Below are positions 1-7,163 of a stretch of 64,000 nt of DNA, piece by piece (positions within the stretch are counted from its first letter, which is position 1; each line of letters opens with the position of its first letter). Source of the stretch: Micromonospora sp. NBC_01813 (GTDB taxonomy: Bacteria > Actinomycetota > Actinomycetes > Mycobacteriales > Micromonosporaceae); contig NZ_CP109067.1 in assembly GCF_035917335.1 (NCBI RefSeq), forward strand, positions 2,913,001-2,977,000. The letters run 5' to 3'. The position numbers and the translations under genes are program-made. Below the pieces are notes generated by a model. That model made no database searches, had not been told where the DNA came from, and was given only the letters and a program-made list of their open reading frames with translations.

Positions 1-1
1 G

Positions 2-427
2 GTCTGCGTGGTGGTCACCCTCCTCGACGGACTGGTCTACGCCCGGTCCCAGTTCCACCACAGCGCCAACTACCGGTCCGTCGTCGTGCACGGGACCGCC
101 CGGCTGGTCACCGAAGCACCCGACAAACGCCGGGTGCTCGACGCCCTGGTCGACAAGGTCGGCAGTGGCCGGGCAGCCGACAGCCGGCCCCCCACCCGAC
201 GGGAACTCGCCGAGACCGCGGTGCTCGCCGTGGCGCTGACCGAGGTGTCGGTCAAGTGCCGCACCGGTGGGCCGGGCGACGACCCGGCCGACCTGGCGCT
301 ACCGCACTGGGCGGGCGTCGTACCGCTGCGCACCGTCGCCGGGCCGCCGCAGCCCGCGCCCGGGGTGCGGACCGCGCCCCCCGACTACCTGGCCGCCGTG
401 GCCCGGACCCCGTCGGCCGCGAACTGA
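2..427 (+). CDS. Pyridoxamine 5'-phosphate oxidase-like (FMN split-barrel) protein, 5' partial
   Basis: The reading frame is open from the left edge, so the N-terminus lies outside the window. The visible 141 residues contain a split-barrel core with a 'SQFHHSANYRSVVVHG' strand pair, typical of the pyridoxamine-phosphate-oxidase-like flavin reductases annotated as PNPOx family proteins. A helical segment follows, then a tail ending 'LPHWAGVVPLRTV', which is characteristic of the short actinobacterial members. Family members bind FMN or F420 and reduce small substrates, but no substrate can be assigned here. The next gene is on the same strand about 100 bp downstream and is probably unrelated. 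Family assignment is fairly sure; enzymatic role is not. Confidence 0.7.
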   Translation, partial: VCVVVTLLDGLVYARSQFHHSANYRSVVVHGTARLVTEAPDKRRVLDALVDKVGSGRAADSRPPTRRELAETAVLAVALTEVSVKCRTGGPGDDPADLALPHWAGVVPLRTVAGPPQPAPGVRTAPPDYLAAVARTPSAAN

Positions 428-525
428 CCCCACGGCGCGGATCCACCCGCATGGTGCCCGAACGCACACGTGACCAGCGACAAAACCGCTCGCCCCCAGC
501 CGGGCCGGCGGGAAGGATGATCGCC

Positions 526-1191
526 ATGCTGGGTATCACCGACATCTGGACCTACGTCCTCGGCACCGTGGCGATCGTTCTGCTGCCCGGACCGAACTCG
601 CTGTTCGTCCTGTCCACCGCCGCGCGACGTGGCGTGCGGCAGGGCTACCGGGCCGCCAGCGGCGTGTTCCTCGGTGACACCGTGCTGATGGTGCTCTCCG
701 CCGCCGGGGTCGCCTCGCTGCTCAAGACCCATCCCGCGCTCTTCACAGTGATCAAGTACGCGGGTGCGGCGTACCTGGGCTACGTCGGATTCACCATGCT
801 GCGCGGTGCCTGGCGGCGCTGGCGGCTACGCGACGACCCGGCCGCGCCCCGGCTGGTCGACGCCGCAGAACCCGCAGCGGTACGGCATCCGTTCCGCAAG
901 GCCACCGTGGTCAGCCTGCTCAACCCGAAGGCGATCCTGTTCTTCGTGTCGTTCTTCATCCAGTTCGTCGACCCGGCGTACCCGTACCCGGTGCTGTCGT
1001 TCCTGCTGCTCGGTCTGATCGCGCAGGTGTTCAGCGTGCTCTACCTGACCGTACTGATCTTCACGGGAACGTACCTGGCGATGCAGTTCCGCCAACGTCG
1101 GCGGCTGGCCGCCACCATCACCAGCGGCGTCGGAGCGTTGTTCCTCGGCTTCGGCATCAAGCTCGCCACCGCCAGCGCCGGCGCCGCCTGA
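526..1191 (+). CDS. LysE/RhtB family amino-acid exporter (LeuE-like)
   Basis: This is a 221-residue integral membrane exporter. The N-terminus reads 'IVLLPGPNSLFVLSTAARRG' (about residues 17-36), the PGPN signature of the LysE/RhtB/LeuE family, followed by five or six predicted membrane segments. A central 'KATVVSLLNPKAILFFVSFF' region matches the family's second conserved helix. The ATG at 526 was chosen because a GGAAGG at 511-516 sits 9 nt upstream; the in-frame ATG at 517 directly abuts that site, and a much longer upstream extension overlaps the previous gene. Members export neutral or basic amino acids by proton antiport. The LeuE resemblance suggests leucine-type substrates, which is an inference. 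Confidence 0.85.
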   Translation: MLGITDIWTYVLGTVAIVLLPGPNSLFVLSTAARRGVRQGYRAASGVFLGDTVLMVLSAAGVASLLKTHPALFTVIKYAGAAYLGYVGFTMLRGAWRRWRLRDDPAAPRLVDAAEPAAVRHPFRKATVVSLLNPKAILFFVSFFIQFVDPAYPYPVLSFLLLGLIAQVFSVLYLTVLIFTGTYLAMQFRQRRRLAATITSGVGALFLGFGIKLATASAGAA

Positions 1192-1210
1192 CCGCAGGCC
1201 GGTGGGCCGG

Positions 1211-2275
1211 TCACCGCAGCCGGCGACCCCGGGCAGCGGTGTCGGTCTCGTCGTCGAACTCGCCGATGACCTCCTCCAGCAGGTCCTCCAGCGCCACGAA
1301 GCCGACCGGCTGCTGTGCGCCGGTGCCGTTGGTGACCAACGCCAACTGCACCTGGTCGGCGCGCATCGCCGCCACCGCCTCGGTGACCGTGGCGGTCGCG
1401 GGCAGGACGAACGGCCGGGCCATCAACGCCTCCGCCGTCGGCGCACCGCCCCGGGTGTTGGCCAGCACCGCGTCCCGGACGTGCACGACGCCGATCAGCT
1501 CACCGGCATCGCCCCGGACCACCAGCCGCGACCGGCCACTGACCCGGGACAACTCCTCGACCCGGTCGGCGGTGTCCGTCCTGGCGACCACGACCACCTG
1601 GTCGACCGGCTGCATGACGTCGCGCACCATGGTGCGCTCCAGCTGGAGCATCTTGGCCAGCAGCTCGTGCTGGTCCGGCGGCAGCAGGCCGTGCTCACGC
1701 GACTGTTCCAGCAGGATCCGCAGTTCGTCCGGGCCGTGCACCTGGGCGAGCTGGTCCTGCGGCTCGACCCGGACGGCCCGCAACATGGCGTTGGCGATCG
1801 CGTTGAGGCCGAACAGGACCGGCCGGGACACCCGGGCGAACGCCCGGAACGGCAGGGCCAGCAGCAACGCCGAGCGTTCCGGATGGGTGATCGCCCACGA
1901 CTTCGGCGCCATCTCCCCCACCACCAGGTGCAGGAAGACGACCAGGGCGAGGGCGAGCAGGAAGGCGATCAAGTGGCTGGCCGCGTACGGCAGCCCCGCC
2001 GACTCCAGCCATGGGGCGACGAGCCGCTCCACCGCCGGCTCGGCGAGCGCGCCCAGGCCCAGGGTGCAGACCGTGATACCCAACTGCGCCCCGGCCAGCA
2101 TCAGCGACAACTCGCGGGAGCCGTCGACCGCCGCCCGGGCGGCCCGCGATCCGGCTGCCGCTGCCTGCTCCAGCCGGTAGCGTTTGCTGGCCACCAGGGC
2201 GAACTCGGCGGCCACGAAGAAGGCGTTCAACGCCAGCAGCACCACCGAGGTCAGCAGCGCCCACCCGGTGCTCAC
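1211..2275 (-). CDS. CNNM (DUF21) / CBS-domain membrane protein, second of a pair
   Basis: This 354-residue protein has an N-terminal DUF21/CNNM transmembrane domain (about 1-190, beginning with a helix followed by 'FFVAAEFALVASKRYRLEQA') and a tandem CBS pair (about 205-335). It ends soon after the CBS pair and lacks the C-terminal CorC_HlyC domain found in its upstream neighbour. The family was first called hemolysin-like and is now linked to Mg2+/Co2+ efflux or sensing; hemolytic activity is not implied. The GTG start overlaps the stop of the upstream paralogue by 4 nt, so the two are translationally coupled and may form a heteromer. Its 3' end faces the LysE-type gene 20 bp away. Confidence 0.88.
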   Translation of the reverse strand: MSTGWALLTSVVLLALNAFFVAAEFALVASKRYRLEQAAAAGSRAARAAVDGSRELSLMLAGAQLGITVCTLGLGALAEPAVERLVAPWLESAGLPYAASHLIAFLLALALVVFLHLVVGEMAPKSWAITHPERSALLLALPFRAFARVSRPVLFGLNAIANAMLRAVRVEPQDQLAQVHGPDELRILLEQSREHGLLPPDQHELLAKMLQLERTMVRDVMQPVDQVVVVARTDTADRVEELSRVSGRSRLVVRGDAGELIGVVHVRDAVLANTRGGAPTAEALMARPFVLPATATVTEAVAAMRADQVQLALVTNGTGAQQPVGFVALEDLLEEVIGEFDDETDTAARGRRLR

Positions 2276-3609
2276 CCGATGACCTCCATCCGGACCGAGT
2301 CCGGCACGTGCCGGTCTACGGAGAGCACGTGCAGCACCGCCCGCGCACCGGCGGGGTGGCTGTTGCCGGTCGCCGTCTCGTCGAGGCTGATCGAGATCTG
2401 GTCACCGACGGCGGGCACCCGCCCCAGTTCGCGCATGACCAGGCCGGACAGCGTGTCGTACTCCGGCGCGGTCGGCAGCCCGACGCCCGTCGTGTCGGCG
2501 ACCTCGTCGATGCGCCAGCGGGCCGGCACCAGCCAGGAACCGTCCGGCTGGCGGACCGGAGTCGGCTCCTCCGGGTCGTCCTCGTCGCGGATCGGGCCGA
2601 CCAGTTCCTCGGCGATGTCCTCCAGACTGATCACGCCGGCGAACCCGCCGTACTCGTCGACCACACAGGCAAGCTGACGATGGCCCTTGCGCAGCCGGTC
2701 CAGCACCGCCGGCAGCGGCAGGGTCTCCGGGACCAGCAGCGGCGGCACCATCACGGCTCCGACGGTCGTCGCGGCCCGCCGCGCCGACGCCACGGTGAGC
2801 ACGTCGGCGATGCTGGCGATGCCGACCACGTCGTCGACGCCGTCGGAGCCGTGCACCGGGAACCGCGAATGGCCGGTCTCCAGCAGCTCGACCAGTTCGG
2901 TGACGGGTGCGTCGACCCACACCGTGTGCACGTCGACCCGGGGCACCATCGCCTCCCCTGCGGTCAGCTGACGAAAGTGCAGGCCCCGGTCGAGCAGTGT
3001 GGACATCACCGAGTCGAGATGCCCCTGCTGGCGCGACGCCGCGATGATCTGGCCGAGGTCCTCGGCGGTGGCACCGCTGGGCAGTTCCTCGATCGGATCG
3101 ACGCCGATCCGCCGCAGCAGCCGGTTCGCCGCGATGTCGAACAGCCTGATCAACGGCCCGGCGACGGCGAGGTAGAGCAACGTCGACCGGCTCAGCGCCC
3201 GCGCCAACGCCTCGGCCCGGGCCAGGGCCAGATTCTTCGGCGCCAGCTCCCCGAGGACCATCTGTACCACGGTGGAAATGACCAGGGCCAGGGCGACGGA
3301 GACGGTCAGACTCGCCGCCGCCGGCACGCCGGCACCGCCGAGCAGGTCCGACAGGCCGGCCCCGAGGTACGGCTCGGCGACGTAGCCGACCAGCAGAGCC
3401 GTCACGGTGATGCCGAGCTGGGCACCGGAGAGCATGAACGACAGTCGGCTGGTCACCCGCAACGCCCGGATCGCCGCCGGGTCACCCTGCTCGGCCATGG
3501 TCCGCAGCCTGCCGCGGTCGACGGCGACGTAGCCGAACTCCTGGGCGACGAAGTAACCCGTCGCCACGGTGAGCACAACGATCAGCAGCAGACCGACGGC
3601 GATCAGCAC
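2272..3609 (-). CDS. CNNM (DUF21) / CBS / CorC_HlyC membrane protein, first of a pair
   Basis: This 445-residue protein carries a DUF21 membrane domain (about 1-200, 'YFVAQEFGYVAVDRGRL'), a CBS pair (about 215-335) containing 'VVDEYGGFAGVISLEDIAEE', and a C-terminal CorC_HlyC domain (about 350-440). The full architecture matches CorC/CNNM proteins implicated in divalent-cation efflux. A GTG start at 3609 is used. No good Shine-Dalgarno lies before it, but a short upstream ORF ends across this start (see 3603-3707), suggesting coupled initiation. It overlaps its partner gene by 4 nt. Metal specificity cannot be read from the sequence. Confidence 0.88.
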   Translation of the reverse strand: MLIAVGLLLIVVLTVATGYFVAQEFGYVAVDRGRLRTMAEQGDPAAIRALRVTSRLSFMLSGAQLGITVTALLVGYVAEPYLGAGLSDLLGGAGVPAAASLTVSVALALVISTVVQMVLGELAPKNLALARAEALARALSRSTLLYLAVAGPLIRLFDIAANRLLRRIGVDPIEELPSGATAEDLGQIIAASRQQGHLDSVMSTLLDRGLHFRQLTAGEAMVPRVDVHTVWVDAPVTELVELLETGHSRFPVHGSDGVDDVVGIASIADVLTVASARRAATTVGAVMVPPLLVPETLPLPAVLDRLRKGHRQLACVVDEYGGFAGVISLEDIAEELVGPIRDEDDPEEPTPVRQPDGSWLVPARWRIDEVADTTGVGLPTAPEYDTLSGLVMRELGRVPAVGDQISISLDETATGNSHPAGARAVLHVLSVDRHVPDSVRMEVIG

Positions 3610-3707
3610 GGCAGGCTCAGCGCTCCGGCGACCGACGGCGGGGGGACAGGTAGCCGGGGCTCACCCGGCTGGCTACTGCCGCCCTCCCGGGCAGAAGCGT
3701 CGGTCAT
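3603..3707 (-). CDS. Putative 34-aa leader ORF overlapping the CNNM gene start
   Basis: An ATG at 3707 opens a 34-codon frame that starts MTDASAREGG and ends ...LSLPC. Its stop codon (3605-3603) lies inside the first codons of the CNNM gene whose GTG is at 3609. A perfect TATAAT hexamer (3719-3714, minus strand) stands 6 nt before the ATG, so transcription would start at or next to the A of the ATG, giving a leaderless message. The peptide is Pro/Ser/Gly rich and not recognised. The claim rests on position and signal only; it could be untranslated 5' leader. Confidence 0.35.
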   Translation of the reverse strand: MTDASAREGGSSQPGEPRLPVPPPSVAGALSLPC

Positions 3708-3713
3708 CGCCGG

Positions 3714-3719
3714 ATTATA
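3714..3719 (-). promoter_or_regulatory. Consensus -10 hexamer for the CNNM/CBS gene pair
   Basis: The minus strand reads TATAAT exactly, rare by chance in DNA this GC-rich. It lies between the stop of mnhG (3759) and the CNNM genes, in the right orientation for them. No convincing TTGACA-like -35 is seen 16-18 nt upstream, so activator or extended -10 dependence is possible. The predicted start of transcription falls near 3707. Confidence 0.5.
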
Positions 3720-3758
3720 TAGCCGCCAGCCACCGGGGACCCGTCCACGTGGTGCCCG

Positions 3759-4130
3759 TCATCGATCGGTTCCCGACCGTTCGGCGATCGGGCGCTCCGC
3801 ACTCATCCCGACCGCCTCATCGGTGATCAACAGATCCCGCCGCACCAGGTCGGCACGGTAGGCGGCCCGGCCGATCATGTGTGCCGCCACCGGTGCGGTC
3901 GCCATCTGGAAGATCGCCACCAACAGCAGGGTCGCCAACTCGGTCCCGCTGGACAACCGCAACGCCACCCCGGCGAGGACCAGCAGCAGCCCGAGCACCT
4001 GCGGTTTGGTCGCCGCGTGCATCCGCGAGGCGACGTCGGGAAACCGCACCAGACCGATACTGGCGGCCAGGCTGAGCAGGGCTCCGCCGACCAGGAACAC
4101 ACCGGACAGCACGTCGGTCACAGCGTTCAC
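3759..4130 (-). CDS. mnhG: Mrp Na+/H+ antiporter subunit G
   Basis: This is the last gene of the Mrp operon: a 123-residue, three-helix membrane protein with 'SIGLVRFPDVASRMHAATKP', the hallmark of MrpG/PhaG. The GTG start at 4130 overlaps the mnhF stop by 4 nt. MrpG is a small obligatory subunit of the heteromeric antiporter, packing beside F and E. The C-terminal tail of about 30 residues ('ADLVRRDLLITDEAVGMSAE...') is cytoplasmic and not conserved. Identity is secure from both sequence and operon position. Confidence 0.93.
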   Translation of the reverse strand: MNAVTDVLSGVFLVGGALLSLAASIGLVRFPDVASRMHAATKPQVLGLLLVLAGVALRLSSGTELATLLLVAIFQMATAPVAAHMIGRAAYRADLVRRDLLITDEAVGMSAERPIAERSGTDR

Positions 4131-4420
4131 TTTTCCTTCCCCCGCTCCGCCGCGGCCGTCGCGGGCGATCGAGCGGCCACGAACCGGACGATGCTCACCG
4201 AGCCCACGAAGCCCAGCAGCGACAGCACGACCAGCACCGGCAACGTCGTGGCGTGCCGGTTCACCGCCGCCTCGGCGGCGATACCGCCGACGAGGATCGC
4301 GATCAGTACCTCGGTGGCCACCACCCGGTCCAGCAGGGAGGGGCCACGAATGATCCGTCCGACGGCCAACAGGGCCGCCGTACCCAACAGGACACCCACG
4401 ACGACACCGACGGCGGTCAT
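4127..4420 (-). CDS. mnhF: Mrp Na+/H+ antiporter subunit F
   Basis: A 97-residue subunit with three predicted transmembrane helices, including 'GPSLLDRVVATEVLIAILVG', matching the conserved 'G.s..DRvva.d' stretch of MrpF. The start ATG overlaps the mnhE stop (ATGA) and the end overlaps the mnhG start. It belongs to the membrane module that joins the antiporter-like A and D subunits. The last residues (ERGKEK) are basic. Confidence 0.93.
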   Translation of the reverse strand: MTAVGVVVGVLLGTAALLAVGRIIRGPSLLDRVVATEVLIAILVGGIAAEAAVNRHATTLPVLVVLSLLGFVGSVSIVRFVAARSPATAAAERGKEK

Positions 4421-4983
4421 CGGGCCGTGGCCTGTCGCGGTGCCGGCGCGTCGAGTTGACGCACCTCATCGGCCGAGCCGATCGCACGTACGATCCTGGC
4501 CTCCAACGCGAGCACCTTCTCCCTGGCCCGCTCGACGTCACGTTGATCGGTCACGTCGAGCACGTGGATGTAGAGCGTGCCGGTCGCCGCGTCGGCCTCG
4601 ACGATGAGGCTTCCCGGGATCAGCGACAGCGCCTCACCGGTGAGGGTCATGTTGAGGTCGGTGCGGACCCGCAGCCGGACCGCGATCACCGCGCTGCGCG
4701 GGGTGTGTCCGAACCGGACCGCCGCCCAGGCCACCTGCGCACTCGCGGTGAACAGGTCGACCACGAACCGGCCGAGGAACCGCAGCACCGCCAGCGGCCG
4801 GATCCGGCCCTCGAACGCGACCGGGGGCAGCGGGAAGACCGTGATGACCACCAGCGCGACCAGCGTGCCGCCGATCAGATTTCCGATCGAGAACTGCCCG
4901 TAGAACAGGTTCCACAGCACCACCAGCACGGCGGCTGCGATGAGTTGGCTGCGCCACCGCGCGGCCTTGGAGACGGGACTCAT
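4417..4983 (-). CDS. mnhE: Mrp Na+/H+ antiporter subunit E
   Basis: This 188-residue MrpE begins MSPVSKAARW. It has two N-terminal hydrophobic helices ('LIAAAVLVVLWNLFYGQFSI' and a 'GNLIGGTLVALVVITVFPLP' region), a 'VRTDLNMTLTGEALSLIPGS' core and 'YIHVLDV', all typical of the family. The start ATG at 4983 overlaps the mnhD stop. Family members assemble with F and G around the proton-conducting A and D subunits. The C-terminal 'LDAPAPRQATAR' extension is poorly conserved. Confidence 0.92.
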   Translation of the reverse strand: MSPVSKAARWRSQLIAAAVLVVLWNLFYGQFSIGNLIGGTLVALVVITVFPLPPVAFEGRIRPLAVLRFLGRFVVDLFTASAQVAWAAVRFGHTPRSAVIAVRLRVRTDLNMTLTGEALSLIPGSLIVEADAATGTLYIHVLDVTDQRDVERAREKVLALEARIVRAIGSADEVRQLDAPAPRQATAR

Positions 4984-6689
4984 GGGGCTCCCTGTGGAAA
5001 GACTGCTTCGATGTACGGAGTGCGGTCGACCAGGTTGGCCGCCGCCTCGGTGCTGATGTCGAACAGCGGCCCGGCCAGCACCATCAGGGCCAGCCCGATC
5101 ACCACAAGCGCGGTGGTCGCGCCGACCAGCAGGGGCGGCATCGGCTCGACCGCACCCGGTCCACCCGCCGCCAGCGGGGTGGAGTCCGAGTCGGTGGACG
5201 GAACCCGCGTGCCGGTCGACGCGCGCGGCGGGGCCAGGGTCGCCGACCCGACCGGCCCGGCGGTCGGCCCGGACCCCACCGGCCCGGCGTCCGATGCCGC
5301 CGGCGACACCGGACGCGGCAGGGGCGACGAGCCGGCGAGCGCCGGCTCGAACTCGCCGTGTCCGGCGTCCGGGGCGGTCTTGCGCCAGAACGCGAGATTC
5401 CACACCCGGGTCACCGCGTACAAGGTCAGCAGACTGGTCAGCGTGCCACCGACGACCACCGTCCAGGCCAGTGGGCCACCGTCGGCGACGCCGGCCTGCA
5501 GCAGCCCCAGCTTGCCCAGGAAGCCGGAGAACGGTGGGATGCCGGCCAGATTCAACGCCGGCAGGAAGAACAGCACGGCCAGCAGCGGCGCCGCCCGGGC
5601 CAACCCGCCGAGTCGTTCCAGGTTGGTGCTGCCGCCCCGGCGCTCCACCAGACCGGTCGCGAGGAACAACGTGGTCTGGATGGTGATGTGGTGCACCACG
5701 TAGAAGATCGCGGCGGCCAGCCCGGCGGCGGTACCGAGCGCGATACCGAACAGCATGTAGCCGATGTGGCTGACCAGGGTGAACGACAGCAACCGTTTGA
5801 TGTCCGACTGGGCGACCGCACCAAGGATGCCGACCACCATGGTGAGCAGCGCGACGATCAGCAGCATGTCCTGGGTCCGGCCGCCGGGGAACAGCAACGT
5901 CTCGGTACGGATGATCGCGTACACCCCGACCTTGGTCAGCAGCCCGGCGAAGACCGCGGTCACCGGTGCCGGTGCGGTCGGATAACTGTCCGGCAACCAG
6001 GCCGACAACGGGAACACGGCGGCCTTGATACCGAAGGCGAGCAGCAGCATCAACTGCAGCACCAGCCGCAGATCGTCGGGTAGTCCGTCGAGGCGCTCGG
6101 CCAACTGGGCAAGGTTGACCGTGCCCGTCGCCGCGTAGATCAGCCCGATCGCGGACAGGAAGATCACCGACGACAGGATGCTGACCACCACGTACGTCGT
6201 GCCGGCCCGGATCCGCACCTCGGTACCGCCCAGGGTGAGCAGCACGAAGCTGGCGCCGAGCAGGATCTCGAAGCCCACGTAGAGGTTGAACAGATCGCCG
6301 GAGAGGAACGCGTTGGTCACCCCGGCGGTCAGGATCAGGTACGTGGGGTGGTAGATCGCCACCGGCGTGCTCTCCCGGCCGTCGGCCCGGCCTTCGCCGA
6401 TGGAGTAGAGCAGCACGCACAGCGTCACGGCGGTGGAGACGACCAGCATCAGGGCGGCGAGTTGGTCGGCGACCAGCACGATGCCCAGCGGTGCCGGCCA
6501 GCCGCCCACCTCTACCACCTGTGGTCCGTTCAGGTGGGCGGTGACCAGCAGGGCGAGCGCGACGCCGAAGGTGACGGTGAGCACCGCGACGCTCGTCGTC
6601 CGCTGGGCCCGTGGATGGCGGGCCAGCACCAGAGTGATGCCGGCGCCCAGCAACGGCAGGATCACCGGCAATGGCACCAGGGCGCTCAC
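4980..6689 (-). CDS. mnhD: Mrp Na+/H+ antiporter subunit D with a long proline/serine linker
   Basis: A 569-residue NuoN/NuoM-like proton-translocating subunit with about 14 predicted helices. The antiporter signature is clear: 'FGIKAAVFPLSAWLPDSYPT' carries the key lysine, and 'LLSFTLVSHIGYMLFG' follows. Between the penultimate and last helices is a hydrophilic insertion of about 75 residues (roughly 435-510) rich in Pro, Ser, Gly, Ala and Thr. Ordinary MrpD proteins (about 490-500 aa) lack it. It overlaps mnhC at its start and mnhE at its end. Function is secure; the insertion is unexplained. Confidence 0.93.
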   Translation of the reverse strand: MSALVPLPVILPLLGAGITLVLARHPRAQRTTSVAVLTVTFGVALALLVTAHLNGPQVVEVGGWPAPLGIVLVADQLAALMLVVSTAVTLCVLLYSIGEGRADGRESTPVAIYHPTYLILTAGVTNAFLSGDLFNLYVGFEILLGASFVLLTLGGTEVRIRAGTTYVVVSILSSVIFLSAIGLIYAATGTVNLAQLAERLDGLPDDLRLVLQLMLLLAFGIKAAVFPLSAWLPDSYPTAPAPVTAVFAGLLTKVGVYAIIRTETLLFPGGRTQDMLLIVALLTMVVGILGAVAQSDIKRLLSFTLVSHIGYMLFGIALGTAAGLAAAIFYVVHHITIQTTLFLATGLVERRGGSTNLERLGGLARAAPLLAVLFFLPALNLAGIPPFSGFLGKLGLLQAGVADGGPLAWTVVVGGTLTSLLTLYAVTRVWNLAFWRKTAPDAGHGEFEPALAGSSPLPRPVSPAASDAGPVGSGPTAGPVGSATLAPPRASTGTRVPSTDSDSTPLAAGGPGAVEPMPPLLVGATTALVVIGLALMVLAGPLFDISTEAAANLVDRTPYIEAVFPQGAP

Positions 6690-7162
6690 TTGCCGCTCCC
6701 TTCGAGGTCGCCGGCGCGGGCCGGTGAGGTACGGGGCGCACTGATCGCGTCGACGGGATCGGTGTCGTCGCCGTCATCGTCGTCCTCGGCGTTCGGCCCC
6801 TGGTCGGCGACGGCCCGCGCGACGATGAGCCGGTCCTCGAGGTCGTCCTGGACCTCGTCGTGGCCGAAGAGCAACCAACTGCGGTACGCCATGGCGAGCA
6901 GGAAGGCGGTGAGCCCGAGAGTGATCACGATGGCGGTGAGAATCAACGCCTGCGGCAACGGATCACTCATCTCCTCCCGCGCGGTGACCTCGTCGATCGG
7001 CGCACCGCCGGGCCGGCCGCCGAGCAGGATCAGCAGATTTGCCCCGTTGCCGAGCAGAATCACGCCGAGCACCACCCGGGTGAGGCTGCGTTCCAACAGC
7101 AGGGTCACCCCCGCCGCGAAGAGCACCCCGACGACGAGGACGAGAACCAGGTTGGGCGTCAC
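6686..7162 (-). CDS. mnhC: Mrp Na+/H+ antiporter subunit C
   Basis: A 158-residue NuoK-like subunit. The first 110 residues hold three helices with 'GVILLGNGANLLILLGG', the conserved MrpC/NuoK segment. The remaining 45-50 residues are a soluble acidic tail with a DDDDGDD run, longer than in typical 110-115-residue MrpC. The GTG start (7162) follows the mnhA stop by 1 nt, and the end overlaps mnhD by 4 nt, so it is translated within the operon. Confidence 0.93.
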   Translation of the reverse strand: MTPNLVLVLVVGVLFAAGVTLLLERSLTRVVLGVILLGNGANLLILLGGRPGGAPIDEVTAREEMSDPLPQALILTAIVITLGLTAFLLAMAYRSWLLFGHDEVQDDLEDRLIVARAVADQGPNAEDDDDGDDTDPVDAISAPRTSPARAGDLEGSGK

Positions 7163-7163
7163 G

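Noticed and set aside
1202-2677. 491-codon plus-strand frame opposite the CNNM genes
   Set aside because: Antisense to two clearly conserved proteins with intact domains; low-complexity composition.
1211-3609. Haemolysin toxins
   Set aside because: The 'hemolysin' label for CNNM/CBS proteins is historical; the domains point to divalent-cation transport or sensing.
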